Below are positions 1 to 8,939 of a stretch of 23,014 bases of DNA, piece after piece. Source of the DNA: Desulfonema limicola (GTDB lineage Bacteria > Desulfobacterota > Desulfobacteria > Desulfobacterales > DYRC01). Position 1 is the stretch's first letter. Every line of letters starts with the position of its first letter. The notes below the pieces were generated by a model that saw only the letters and a program-made list of their open reading frames with translations, was not told where the DNA came from and ran no database searches. A program made the translations under genes and the position numbers. The stretch lies in assembly GCA_020718925.1 (NCBI GenBank), contig DYRC01000025.1:1-23014 (forward strand). The letters are read 5' to 3'.

Positions 1-168
1 ACAACAACCAAACTGCCATATAGCTGTGTAAGGGGTGATAGCATAATTCCTTTTTCCATCCCTTCAGGTTCCAATGCTACAGGGTTTCAAAATACCGCTG
101 AAGATTCCAGCAGTTGTGGAACCCCTGATTTAGGGTGTAAGATGCAGATCCAGTTAATCAGGAAATGA
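1..168 (+). CDS. Possible C-terminal end of a gene entering from the left
   Basis: Frame 1 is open from the first base to a TGA at 166-168, giving 55 residues. They are rich in Ser, Gly, Thr and Cys (for example SSSCGTPDLGC), which would suit an exported protein. No family is recognised. An open run of this length can arise by chance, so this is only a candidate for the tail of a gene that starts outside the window. The rest of the stretch to 260 holds no other coding signal that I can support. Confidence 0.3.
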   Translation, partial: TTTKLPYSCVRGDSIIPFSIPSGSNATGFQNTAEDSSSCGTPDLGCKMQIQLIRK

Positions 169-226
169 TTTCGGATTCACAGACAAGGTTATGGTTATAG
201 CCGGGTAATTTATTGCTCGGCATAAA

Positions 227-246
227 AACAATCCAATTGAATTGTT
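227..246. promoter_or_regulatory. 20-bp near-palindrome just upstream of the ribosome binding site
   Basis: AACAAT-C-CAATTG-A-ATTGTT is symmetric except for one opposed base pair. It ends directly against the AGGGAGAA ribosome binding site (247-254) of the gene at 261. It could be an operator or an mRNA hairpin that masks the start. The AT-rich composition makes chance symmetry fairly likely. Confidence 0.3.
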
Positions 247-260
247 AGGGAGAATAGGCA

Positions 261-1574
261 ATGAAAAAATTCTTTTTGTTTATGGTGATTTTCGGGCTTG
301 CTTTTGCAGGCATTCAGAAAGTTGAAGCAGAGGAAGTCGCAGTAACGGCAATCGAAGCATCAGACGTCAAAACATTGAATATTCCTTGCGTGAAAGCACA
401 AGGAATATCTTACAAAGTAACTTTGAAAGAGTATCTCCCCTCTGATGCGGAAAAAAAGGAAGTGAACCTGAATTCTCAGGAAGTTTCTTTTTGGGAACTT
501 GCTAATGCTGATATACTTCCTCAGCCTCCGGCAGCGTGCGGAATATGGGATGAAAAGACTTTCAACTTTAACTCGTGTGAAGGTTATTTCAAATTTGGCA
601 GAGATATGGAAGGTAAGGATGTTTTCGGCTTTTATTGGATAAAATATCCGAAATATCCCATATCGCCGATAGTATCGCAGTCAACGGTTGACATAGATCA
701 GGAGGTCAGGATATACTTTACTACTCAAGACATCAAGGCTCCGTCTTATGAGGCAACTGATGGAAAGAGCGGGAATTTTACGCCTGATGCAAATGGTTAC
801 TTCAATGCTGCCTTGAAATTTTCATCACCCGGAGTTAAAACTGTCAAGATTTCAGGTACGGATCCTTTGTGCGGCGCATATACCGACACAAAGACCATCA
901 CAGTCAAAGATCCGTGTGATGCCATTTCCCCTCCGTCTATTTCAAATTTGAAAGCAACGGCTCTGAAGCAGGTTGTCAGCGTATCGTTCGGTGCTAATCC
1001 GAATATCGAAAAGGCATCTTATACCACGTCTGATGGAACTCCGGGCGGGGATTTTACCGGTGATGGAAAAGGTAATTTCACGGGTACACTGAATTTTTCA
1101 ACATCCGGCAAAAAAACAATTACCGTTAATGTTGTTAATTCATGCAAAAAAACAGCTTCCCAATCTGTTGATGTTTTGGTTTGTGGCGATAATATCGCGT
1201 TTTCTATTGACGGTAATAAGGTTTATTTCGGAGACGGAAAGAAGTCTTTTTCCTCCGGTTACGATCCTGAACCAAAACCATCAGATTTGCTGCTTTTCGA
1301 TATCAATCGCACGATCACTGTGCGTGAAAGTCCAACGAAGCACTTAGTTTCTTTTGATTACACCATTGATCCGCCAAGCACTAAAATCAAAGTAAAAATA
1401 AGCGATAAGTTTGGTGAAATTCAAACTCCGTTCGCTGAGTTTGAGGTTCAAACCAGCGGGAGTTATTCCGATGCTATTATTCCTCATGACGGGCTTTTTG
1501 ATCTTTTAATTGAAGCTACCGATCAGTGTGGAACATATCAGAAGGTTTTTTCTGTTCAGTTCCAAAGACCTTAA
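261..1574 (+). CDS. Secreted protein with two Ig-like/PKD-type repeats, function unknown
   Basis: The 437-residue protein begins with a clear Sec signal peptide (charged MKK, hydrophobic core to about residue 17, likely cut after VEA near residue 23), so it is predicted to be periplasmic, surface-bound or released. The start is supported by AGGGAGAA seven bases upstream. Two internal beta-rich repeats are visible at about residues 160-218 and 250-308. Both follow the order S-Y-x-x-(T/S)DG, GxF, a G-(Y/N)-F turn, L-x-FS and a closing DPC or LVC motif, as in PKD/Ig-like folds. Paired cysteines around the repeats suggest disulphides. The C-terminal 120 residues are also predicted beta. No catalytic motif is visible. 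A structural, adhesive or matrix role is an inference. It stands alone and ends in a strong terminator. Confidence 0.8.
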   Translation: MKKFFLFMVIFGLAFAGIQKVEAEEVAVTAIEASDVKTLNIPCVKAQGISYKVTLKEYLPSDAEKKEVNLNSQEVSFWELANADILPQPPAACGIWDEKTFNFNSCEGYFKFGRDMEGKDVFGFYWIKYPKYPISPIVSQSTVDIDQEVRIYFTTQDIKAPSYEATDGKSGNFTPDANGYFNAALKFSSPGVKTVKISGTDPLCGAYTDTKTITVKDPCDAISPPSISNLKATALKQVVSVSFGANPNIEKASYTTSDGTPGGDFTGDGKGNFTGTLNFSTSGKKTITVNVVNSCKKTASQSVDVLVCGDNIAFSIDGNKVYFGDGKKSFSSGYDPEPKPSDLLLFDINRTITVRESPTKHLVSFDYTIDPPSTKIKVKISDKFGEIQTPFAEFEVQTSGSYSDAIIPHDGLFDLLIEATDQCGTYQKVFSVQFQRP

Positions 1575-1625
1575 CGGGAACGAAGCTGCTTCCCTGTGAG
1601 TATCTTCTGATATGATAAATCTTAG

Positions 1626-1654
1626 CTCCGGGGCGTAAAAGCCTCGGAGTTTTT
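1626..1654 (+). terminator. Rho-independent terminator of the Ig-like protein gene
   Basis: A nine-base stem, CTCCGGGGC with GCCTCGGAG (one G-T wobble), encloses the loop GTAAAA and is followed by TTTTT. It lies about 50 bases after the stop at 1574 and separates that gene from the efflux cluster. Confidence 0.85.
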
Positions 1655-1699
1655 CTTTGTCAGCTTGATTATCACGATATTGTGTGCTAATCTTTGTTT

Positions 1700-3076
1700 A
1701 TGAATAAAATGAAACTCAGCCGTTTCTTAATTTTGTTTGTTTTTCTGATATGTTCGGATCGGATGGTATATTCGGCAGGTGAATCCGAACCCATATCCCT
1801 GACGCTTGAGCAGGCAATTGAAACCGCGTTACAGCGCAACCGAAGCATCATCAATGCGCTTTCAATGTCGGAAAGCCAGAGAATTTCTTTATTTTCAGCC
1901 CAATCTGCGTTTGATACCAAATTTTATCCTTCTGCCAGTGCGGGATTGAGCAGCGAGGCAGGAACAGCAGGCGCGGGCTTAACCTTGCAAAAGCGACTTG
2001 ATTTCGGCGCAACTGCATCTCTGACGCCCGGAATCCAAAAAACAGACGACAACCGCACCGCCCGAATTGGCGTATCGCTGAATATGCCGTTGTTCAGAGG
2101 ATTCGGAAAAGAATCCAATATGGATTCGGTGTATCTGTCTGAATTTTCTGTCAGAACTGCAAAACGCTCTTTGTATTCAACGCGGGTAAACGTTATTTTG
2201 GATACAGTTTCTGCGGTTTATGATATTATCCGGCAAAAAGAACTGGTGCGCCTTTTTGAATCTTTGACAAAACAATTGGAAGGGCATTCCAAAATTGCAA
2301 AAATCAGGGAAAAAGTAGGGCTTGCAACGTCTTTGGATGTGTATCGCGCTGAAATACGGCTCAAAGATGTTGAGGACAGCCTGAGTTCTGCAAAAGAATC
2401 TCTCAGAAATGCCGAAGACCGGCTCAAGCTGATTCTTTCTTTTTCTTTGGAGCGCCCCATCGAAGTAACCGCGCCGGTTGAGCTTGACAAAACGCGGATG
2501 AATCTTGAAGAATTGGTTGAAATTGCCTTGAAAAACAGGATAGAATTGGAACAGGCAAAAGATGAACTTGAGGAAGCAAGGCGGAGATCGCGGATTGCCG
2601 AACATAATATCCTGCCTCAGTTGGATCTGGTGATGAATTATAACCGATACGATATGACAGACGATTTCGGCGCATTGAATGAAAATCGGTGGAGCATCAA
2701 TCTGGTCAGCAACACGGATTTTTCAAGAACATCCGAAAAAGCGGCGTTTCAGCAAAGCCAAATCACGGTGTCATCTTCAAAATTATATTTTGATACCAGA
2801 CAGGATGAAATCCGGCGCGAAGTCCGGCTTCAATCGGAATTTCTGAAAAAAGCCGAGGAGCGCATTGCAATTCGGGAAGCTCAGAAAAAGCAGGCAGATG
2901 GCAAATCTGAGCTTTCAAAAATCAAGTTTGATCATGGCATGACGGACAATTTTGATGTGATAGAGGCGGAAAAAGAATTGCAGCAGGCAAATGTCAATCT
3001 GCTGTCCATGAAAACAGATTATATTGTCGGAATGTATCGGATGCGGGCAGCCATCGGAACGCTTATTGAACGCTGA
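1700..3076 (+). CDS. TolC family outer-membrane efflux protein
   Basis: The product of about 458 residues has a signal peptide (hydrophobic FLILFVFLIC, probable cut near YSAG), then the classic opening of TolC-family mature proteins (SLTLEQAIETALQRN). Two halves follow, each with beta segments and long heptad-rich helices (about 165-270 and 365-450), as expected for the trimeric outer-membrane channel and periplasmic tunnel. The length is typical of the family. ATG at 1700 is preferred over the in-frame TTG six bases earlier, but neither has a convincing Shine-Dalgarno sequence, and ATG at 1709 is also possible. It is the first gene of a cluster with an adaptor, an ABC ATPase and a MacB-type permease, so it most likely provides the exit duct of that pump. 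The exported substrate cannot be read from the sequence. Confidence 0.9.
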   Translation: MNKMKLSRFLILFVFLICSDRMVYSAGESEPISLTLEQAIETALQRNRSIINALSMSESQRISLFSAQSAFDTKFYPSASAGLSSEAGTAGAGLTLQKRLDFGATASLTPGIQKTDDNRTARIGVSLNMPLFRGFGKESNMDSVYLSEFSVRTAKRSLYSTRVNVILDTVSAVYDIIRQKELVRLFESLTKQLEGHSKIAKIREKVGLATSLDVYRAEIRLKDVEDSLSSAKESLRNAEDRLKLILSFSLERPIEVTAPVELDKTRMNLEELVEIALKNRIELEQAKDELEEARRRSRIAEHNILPQLDLVMNYNRYDMTDDFGALNENRWSINLVSNTDFSRTSEKAAFQQSQITVSSSKLYFDTRQDEIRREVRLQSEFLKKAEERIAIREAQKKQADGKSELSKIKFDHGMTDNFDVIEAEKELQQANVNLLSMKTDYIVGMYRMRAAIGTLIER

Positions 3077-3080
3077 CTCA

Positions 3081-3170
3081 CCTAACCCCCCGGACCCCTT
3101 CCCTGAAAGGGAAGGGGGAGTCTCTACACTTTCTCCCCTCTCCGTTTCGGGGAGGGGTCGGGGGAGGGGT
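3081..3170. repeat. GC-rich palindromic intergenic repeat between the channel and adaptor genes
   Basis: This 90-base stretch is very unlike its AT-rich neighbours. It contains a perfect 10-base hairpin (CCCCTTCCCT 3095-3104 with AGGGAAGGGG 3108-3117) and a second one (CCCCTCTCC 3135-3143 with GGGGAGGGG 3149-3157). The outer segments, ACCCCCCGGACCCC-like on the left and GGGGTCGGGGGAGGGG on the right, can also pair, so the whole could fold as a three-way junction. Its form matches the dispersed C-run/G-run intergenic repeats common in bacterial genomes. Its right end supplies the GGAGG (3163-3167) that serves the next gene. Confidence 0.75.
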
Positions 3171-3178
3171 AATAATAT

Positions 3179-4633
3179 ATGAAAACTGAAAAAATCATGA
3201 AATATATCCTGTTTTCTATTTTCCTCATAGCAGCAGGATTTGCGCTTATGCGATTCGGAAAATCCGGTTCTGCCGAAGATATGAGCATTCCGGTGGAAAC
3301 CGCCGCAATCCGCGACTTTGATATTATGGTCAATACTGTCGGCACATTGGATGCGGAAAGATCGTTTATGATTTCCTCATCTGTCAGAGGAGATAAAGGC
3401 AGAATTATTTATCTGATTGATGACGGCGCAAAGGTTGAAAATAATACGGTATTGATAAAACTGGATCCCACGCCGTTTGAAGAAGAAGCGCGGAGATTAA
3501 AAGAAGAAGTTATCGGGCTGGAAGCTGCGTTGGAATCCGCGCAGCAGATATTGGAATGGGAAAAAAATCAGATGGAGCGCGAAATCCGGGCTGCTGAATT
3601 TAATCTGAAAATATCGCGTATTGACCTGAAAAAACTGATTGAAGGCGATGGTCCTTTGCAATTATCTCAATACAAAGAGGAAATGGAAAAAGTCAAAGAG
3701 GACTATGAGCGTCATCAGGCATATATCGCCGATCTTGAAACATTAAGCCAAAAAGGATATTCCAATCCTACGGAAATAACGATGGCAAAGAAAAAAGCTT
3801 CGGAACTCAAGGAAAAATACGGGGCTGCCATGAAGAAATTCAGCAGTTATAAAGAGCATGTATATCCGTCTTCAGAGCAAACGGCTAAAGCCAAAGTTGA
3901 AAAGTCGGAAATTGAGCTGGATCAGATCAGAAAGGGAAGCGTTTTCAAGATTGCCAAAGCGGTTTCTGTTCTGAATGAAACCAAAAGCAGGCTTCAACAT
4001 TCAAAAGATTCGCTGACTCAGGCTCAGAATGAACTGAATAAAACTACCATCAAAGCGCCGTTTGCGGGCATCGTGGTTTTAAATGAAACATTTATGGATG
4101 GTCAGAAGCGAAAACCCAGAACCGGCGACAGGGTACTGCAGAATCAGCCCTTGCTGTATCTGCCGGATATTTCTTCTATGCTTGTAAAAACACAGGTCAG
4201 AGAAATTGATCTTCACAAAATTTCTATCGGTCAGAAATGCGCCATCAGAACAGATGCGTATCCTGATACGCTGTTTGACGGTGAAATAACATTTTTGGGC
4301 ATTCTTGCATCAGGAAGAGTTGAAGGCATGGGCGGTGAAAAATACTTTCAACTGACGGTTTCCCTGAAAGGTGAAAATTCAAAATTAAGACCCGGTATGA
4401 CCGCAAGAATATCTGTGTTGGCGGATCAGGTGAAAAATAGTCTGACAATACCGGTTCAGGCAGTTTTTGACGAAGGCGGCAGAAAATATTGCTACAAAGC
4501 CAACGGCAGCAGATTTAAAAAGATACAAATTTCTGTAAACAGACAGAACGAAGATATGGCTGAAATCGTTTCAGGTATAGAAAAAGGCGATAGAATCAGC
4601 CTTGTCATGCCGCCGCTCAAAAATACGGATTGA
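3179..4633 (+). CDS. HlyD/MacA-type periplasmic adaptor (membrane fusion protein) of an efflux pump
   Basis: The 484-residue protein links an inner-membrane transporter to a TolC channel. A single N-terminal membrane helix (about 8-25) anchors it. A first lipoyl/beta-barrel half (about 45-100) is followed by a very long, charged alpha-helical hairpin (about 101-290), and the second lipoyl half contains TTIKAPFAGIVV (about 289-300), the hallmark of the family. A beta-barrel (335-415, ending LRPGMTARISV) and a membrane-proximal domain complete it. The coiled-coil hairpin is long compared with RND adaptors, which suits MacA/HlyD-type partners. ATG at 3179 is preceded by GGAGG from the upstream repeat. 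The gene ends three bases before the cyclase gene, so the two are almost certainly co-transcribed. Confidence 0.9.
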   Translation: MKTEKIMKYILFSIFLIAAGFALMRFGKSGSAEDMSIPVETAAIRDFDIMVNTVGTLDAERSFMISSSVRGDKGRIIYLIDDGAKVENNTVLIKLDPTPFEEEARRLKEEVIGLEAALESAQQILEWEKNQMEREIRAAEFNLKISRIDLKKLIEGDGPLQLSQYKEEMEKVKEDYERHQAYIADLETLSQKGYSNPTEITMAKKKASELKEKYGAAMKKFSSYKEHVYPSSEQTAKAKVEKSEIELDQIRKGSVFKIAKAVSVLNETKSRLQHSKDSLTQAQNELNKTTIKAPFAGIVVLNETFMDGQKRKPRTGDRVLQNQPLLYLPDISSMLVKTQVREIDLHKISIGQKCAIRTDAYPDTLFDGEITFLGILASGRVEGMGGEKYFQLTVSLKGENSKLRPGMTARISVLADQVKNSLTIPVQAVFDEGGRKYCYKANGSRFKKIQISVNRQNEDMAEIVSGIEKGDRISLVMPPLKNTD

Positions 4634-4636
4634 TGA

Positions 4637-6928
4637 ATGAAAAATAACATACTTAAAATATTTGTTTTTTATCTGCTATTATCTATATTTGCGCTCAATG
4701 CCACAGCCACAGAACCTTCTGCTGAAAATGTTCAGAAATTAAACGAGATGGCAAAGAAATACTGGAATGTTCTGCCCAGCCTCAGTGTGTCTTATGGAAA
4801 TCAGGCGTTGACATTGGCAAAGCAGCTTAAAGACAGCAAACAGGAAGTTATTGCATTAAGATATATCGGCGTGGGCTATATGTATATGGGAAATTCAGAC
4901 AGAGCATTGGAGTATTTTTTTGAAAGTCTGAATATTGCCAAAAAAATCGATGATAAAGAAGATATATCTGCCGCATTGAATAATGTTGCGATGGTTTATG
5001 ACAATATGGGCATGAAAGAAAAATCGTTGGGATATTACATGGACTCGCTGAAAATTGATAGAGAAAGAGACGATCAGGACGGCGTTGCTATTTCTCTTAA
5101 TAATATCGGCGTTGTATATACAGATTTAGGAAAAAATGCCGAAGCATTGACGCATTTTACAGATGCCTTAACTATCTGTCAGAAAATGAATTATAAAGAA
5201 ACGATGGCGATGACGCTCGGAAATATCGGAGATGTTTATAAGAAGATGGGGAATCTTGATGAGGCTTTGCGCTATACGTCTGACGGGTTGAAAATGAGCA
5301 GAGAATCGGATAATAAAAAAGGGATTGCGACAAAACTGAAAACCATCGGAGAAATATATTCAAAAACAGGCGATTATGAGAAAGCATTGCCGCGTCTGGA
5401 AGAAAGCATGAAAATTGCAAAAGAAGCTCTGTTGAAAGATTTAATAATGGAAAATTATAAAATACTTTCAGATATTTATTCATCTATGAACGATACCGGC
5501 AAAGCACTTGAATCTTTCAGACAATATTCTGTATTAAAAGACGAGCTTCTGAATAAAGAGGTGGCTTCAAAAATTGAAAAGAGTCAGACAAAATATGAAA
5601 TTGAACGGAGAGAAAAAGAAAAAGAACTACTGAATATGGAACTGGAACGGCTTAAAATGCTGAAAGATTCTCTGCTTGCCGGTTTTGTATTTATTCTGAT
5701 GATTGTTTATGTGATGTACAGACTTTACCGGATAAAGAAAGAAGCGCATAAAAATATCATCATTTTGAGTAAAATCGGGCAGGAAATCACATCCAACCTG
5801 AATCTTGAGATGATTTTCAAAACATTTTATGAAAATATCAGTTCGCTGATGGTTGCTGACGGTTTCGGAATCGGAATCTGCAATGAATCCGATGACTGTA
5901 TAGAATACAAATTTTTCATTGAAAAAACAACAAGATTGCCGGTGTTTTATAACAAAATAAGAGACAGCGGCTGTTTTGCCGGATGGTGCGTTAAAAACAA
6001 AAAAGAAGTGTTTGTAAAAGATGTTGAAAAAGAATTTCCTAAATATTTCAATATCCCATGGACCCGGCGCAAAAATGAATATCCGCAGTCATTTCTATAT
6101 CTGCCGCTGATGGCAAAAAATGTGGTGTTGGGTGTTCTGAATGTGCAAAGCTATCATAAAAACGCTTATACGAGTTATCATTTCAACATATTGAAAACAC
6201 TGGGATCATATCTTGCGATTGCGTTGGATAATTCAAACGCTTATGTTCAGATAGAATCTCAGAAAGGAGAAATTGAGAAAAATCTGAAAATCATAAATAT
6301 CGAAAAAGAAATATCTGAGCGTCTGTTGTTGAATATTTTGCCGGTTAAAGTTGCCAATGATTTGAAAACAAAACAAAAAACAGAACCGGAAATGTTTAAT
6401 GACGTTAGCGTGTTTTTCTCCGATATTGTCGGTTTTACCCAAATATCTTCAATGCTTGATCCCAAAGCATTGATTGATGAATTGAACGATATATATACCG
6501 AATTTGATAATATCATGGAAAGAAATTCCTGCGAAAGAATAAAGACCATCGGAGATGCGTATCTGGCGGTGTGCGGATTGCCGGTTCCGAATAAAAATCA
6601 TGCTGAAAATATCATAAACTCATCCGTAGAAATCCTGAGATATATGACGCAGAGGAATGAGATATCAGACATAATATGGGAAATACGGATCGGCGTTCAT
6701 ACCGGAAAAGTTATTGCAGGCGTAGTCGGAGTAAAAAAATATATTTACGATGTTTTCGGAGATACCATCAACACGGCATCCCGTATGCAGACAAACGGCA
6801 AGCCTATGAAAATCAATGTTTCCGAATCCACTTACAATATTCTCAAAGACCGTTTCCGCTTTATCGCAAGAGAGACCCTCAGCGTCAAAGGAAAAGGCAA
6901 TATGAATATGTATTTTTTGGATCAGTAA
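4637..6928 (+). CDS. Membrane sensor adenylate cyclase: TPR array, TM helix, GAF and class III cyclase domain
   Basis: The 763-residue protein is predicted to make cyclic AMP. A signal peptide (1-25) precedes at least five tetratricopeptide repeats (about 37-300, with repeated NNIGVVY/LGNIGDVY helices) that would lie in the periplasm. A charged helix leads to one membrane segment (about 345-363). A cytoplasmic GAF domain (about 375-535), a linker helix (LLLNILP, 564-570) and a class III cyclase domain (588-763) follow. Catalytic residues are present: metal-binding Asp596 (FSDIVGFT) and Asp640 (GDAY), and Asn712 and Arg716 (NTASR). Lys636 and Asp705 sit where guanylate cyclases carry Glu and Cys, so ATP is the likely substrate. 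The gene sits inside the efflux operon, three bases after the adaptor and immediately before the ATPase, which is unusual. Confidence 0.9.
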   Translation: MKNNILKIFVFYLLLSIFALNATATEPSAENVQKLNEMAKKYWNVLPSLSVSYGNQALTLAKQLKDSKQEVIALRYIGVGYMYMGNSDRALEYFFESLNIAKKIDDKEDISAALNNVAMVYDNMGMKEKSLGYYMDSLKIDRERDDQDGVAISLNNIGVVYTDLGKNAEALTHFTDALTICQKMNYKETMAMTLGNIGDVYKKMGNLDEALRYTSDGLKMSRESDNKKGIATKLKTIGEIYSKTGDYEKALPRLEESMKIAKEALLKDLIMENYKILSDIYSSMNDTGKALESFRQYSVLKDELLNKEVASKIEKSQTKYEIERREKEKELLNMELERLKMLKDSLLAGFVFILMIVYVMYRLYRIKKEAHKNIIILSKIGQEITSNLNLEMIFKTFYENISSLMVADGFGIGICNESDDCIEYKFFIEKTTRLPVFYNKIRDSGCFAGWCVKNKKEVFVKDVEKEFPKYFNIPWTRRKNEYPQSFLYLPLMAKNVVLGVLNVQSYHKNAYTSYHFNILKTLGSYLAIALDNSNAYVQIESQKGEIEKNLKIINIEKEISERLLLNILPVKVANDLKTKQKTEPEMFNDVSVFFSDIVGFTQISSMLDPKALIDELNDIYTEFDNIMERNSCERIKTIGDAYLAVCGLPVPNKNHAENIINSSVEILRYMTQRNEISDIIWEIRIGVHTGKVIAGVVGVKKYIYDVFGDTINTASRMQTNGKPMKINVSESTYNILKDRFRFIARETLSVKGKGNMNMYFLDQ

Positions 6929-7612
6929 ATGACTCCTGATTTAATCATATTGGCGCAGATCACCAAACAATATCAGATGGGAGCCGTTCAGATTCCGGTT
7001 CTTCAGGGCATTGATCTGAGGATTCATCAAAATGACTTTATTGCCATCATGGGTCCATCGGGATCGGGAAAATCCACGCTGCTGCATATCATCGGATGCC
7101 TTGACCGCCCGACATCCGGGACTTATCTGCTGGAAGGGAAATCCATGCCTGATGTTTCAGATAAAGAATCCTCCCGAATCAGAGCAACGCATATCGGATT
7201 TGTTTTTCAGAAATTCAATCTCATCCCCACCCTGAATGTGATGGAAAATGTCGAATTGCCGTTTCTGTATGCTGATATTGATGTAGAAATTGCCAAAAAA
7301 CAGGCATCAGAAGCGATACATCGTGTGGGCTTAACAGATCGGATATATCACAAACCCTCAGAGCTATCCGGCGGGGAAATGCAGAGAGCCGCGATTGCCA
7401 GAGCCGTAGCAATCCGCCCCAAAATCATTCTTGCAGATGAACCTACGGGAAATCTGGATTCAAAAACCGGACGGGAAATTCTGCGCTTATTTGAGGAATT
7501 TCATAGTCATGGCGCGGCAATTATTATGGTAACGCATGATAAAGAAGTAGCTTCTTTTGCAAAAACAATTATTTACTTAAAAGATGGAAAAATTGAGGAT
7601 AAGATTTCATAA
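6929..7612 (+). CDS. ABC transporter ATP-binding protein, MacB/LolD type
   Basis: This 227-residue ATPase has every motif of an active ABC domain: Walker A GPSGSGKST (42-50), Q-loop FVFQKFNLIP (91-100), signature LSGGEMQ (146-152), Walker B IILADEP (166-172) and the switch His203 (VTHD). Its length and the phrase GNLDSKTG are typical of the LolD/MacB group, which powers FtsX-like permeases that work as mechanical transmitters rather than classical channels. The start ATG directly follows the TAA of the cyclase gene with no spacer, and the permease follows at once, so all are one transcription unit. It would drive the pump built from the neighbouring permease, adaptor and TolC-like channel. 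In classical MacB this domain is fused to the permease; here it is separate. Confidence 0.92.
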   Translation: MTPDLIILAQITKQYQMGAVQIPVLQGIDLRIHQNDFIAIMGPSGSGKSTLLHIIGCLDRPTSGTYLLEGKSMPDVSDKESSRIRATHIGFVFQKFNLIPTLNVMENVELPFLYADIDVEIAKKQASEAIHRVGLTDRIYHKPSELSGGEMQRAAIARAVAIRPKIILADEPTGNLDSKTGREILRLFEEFHSHGAAIIMVTHDKEVASFAKTIIYLKDGKIEDKIS

Positions 7613-7622
7613 ACTATCAAAA

Positions 7623-8840
7623 ATGATGAAAATTTCATTCCGAAGTCTGCTGCAACACAAACTCAGAGCATCCCTGAGTATTTTCGGAATTATCTGCGGC
7701 GTGATGGCTTTTCTGACAATGATATCCATCGGAGAAGGCGCGAGAGAAAAAATTATCCATCAGATAGAACAGTTAGGGATAAAAAATATCTATGTCAGGG
7801 CAGTGGCATTGACCGAAGATCAAAAACTCAGAGCCGATGAGCATTTATCAAAAGGCTTGTCTGTCTATGATGCTGACAGAATCCGATCCGGATGCCGATA
7901 TATCAGAGATGTCGGATATCTCAAAGAACTGAAGCAATCTTTACGTGATTCGGGCATATCGCCCCAGATTGTCGCAATTTCTTCCAATTATGCCCAATTG
8001 CTTAATATTTCAATAGCTCAGGGACGATTTATCCGTGATTCGGATATCAGGTACAAATCCCTGATATGCGTGGCAGGCGATGAAGTGGCAAAGAGTCTGG
8101 GGGCAAAAGGAAAACTCGGAAGTCATATCCGAATCGAAGATCAACTTTTCAAAATCGTGGGGATTCTGAGCCGATCTGATAAAGAGATAAAGCAATCATC
8201 GGTGATGTCCGCCCGAAATCACAATCAGATGATTTTCATTCCCGCAGGAACGCAACAGCCGGAAGCTCAGACCGCTCAGAAAAAAAATGAGGCTGAACTG
8301 ACAGAAATTGTTGCACAGACAATCAATACAGATGTCGTGGTGAAAGCCGGAAGCATTATTGCCCGGATACTGGATGTATCACATAAAAATATTGATGATT
8401 ATCAGATTGTTATACCACAAGAACTATTGAGACAGGCTGAAAAAACCCAAAGTACCTTTAATATCACGCTCGGCGCCATTGCCGGAATTTCTCTTTTGGT
8501 CGGAGGCGTCGGAATTATGAATATCATGCTGGCAACAGTTACGGAGCGGACAAAAGAAATCGGCGTAAGGCGGGCAATCGGCGCAACGCAGCAGGATATT
8601 GTGGTTCAATTTCTCACAGAATCAGTTATGCTGACCGTTATCGGAGGTATTGCCGGAATCGGAATCGGAGCCGCAGCCGTCAGAATTGTTTCGGCATTTG
8701 CCGGATGGGATACGGCGGTTACGCTGTTTGCAATTGCGGTTCCGTTGCTGATGTCTGTTTTGGTAGGAATTTTTTTCGGGTTGTATCCTGCGTTCAGGGC
8801 AGCAAAAATGGATCCGGTTGCGGCACTCAGGCATGAATAA
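7623..8840 (+). CDS. MacB/FtsX-type ABC transporter permease
   Basis: The product of about 405 residues has the standard MacB permease layout: TM1 near the N-terminus (SIFGIICGVMAFLTMISIGEGA, the usual MacB phrase ending in SIGEGA), a large periplasmic MacB_PCD domain of about 230 residues, and a C-terminal FtsX domain with three membrane helices. That domain contains GGVGIMNIMLATVTERTKEI, GVRRAIGA and the typical ending AAKMDPVAALRHE. The frame extends upstream to an ATG at 7584 that would overlap the ATPase gene by 29 bases. I chose 7623 (or 7626) because it places the first helix as in relatives and begins just after the ATPase stop at 7612. Neither start has a clear ribosome binding site. 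With the ATPase, adaptor and channel it should form a MacAB-TolC-like exporter. Confidence 0.88.
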   Translation: MMKISFRSLLQHKLRASLSIFGIICGVMAFLTMISIGEGAREKIIHQIEQLGIKNIYVRAVALTEDQKLRADEHLSKGLSVYDADRIRSGCRYIRDVGYLKELKQSLRDSGISPQIVAISSNYAQLLNISIAQGRFIRDSDIRYKSLICVAGDEVAKSLGAKGKLGSHIRIEDQLFKIVGILSRSDKEIKQSSVMSARNHNQMIFIPAGTQQPEAQTAQKKNEAELTEIVAQTINTDVVVKAGSIIARILDVSHKNIDDYQIVIPQELLRQAEKTQSTFNITLGAIAGISLLVGGVGIMNIMLATVTERTKEIGVRRAIGATQQDIVVQFLTESVMLTVIGGIAGIGIGAAAVRIVSAFAGWDTAVTLFAIAVPLLMSVLVGIFFGLYPAFRAAKMDPVAALRHE

Positions 8841-8939
8841 TTTTTTTTTTGACGAACTTCAAAACTCAAATGATTTTGAAGAGCGGTTTGGAAAACATGA
8901 TGTTCGGGCTGATGAATCGCTGTCCTGAAAATCTCTGCC

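Noticed and set aside
1655..1699. Promoter directly before the TolC-like gene
   Set aside because: TTGATT and TTGTCA-like boxes exist but none has a proper -10 at 16-18 bases, and the ATG would be nearly leaderless.
8841..8881. Ten-T run and CTTCAAAA/TTTTGAAG repeat after macB as a terminator
   Set aside because: The T-run precedes the stem, so the order is wrong for intrinsic termination of the efflux operon.
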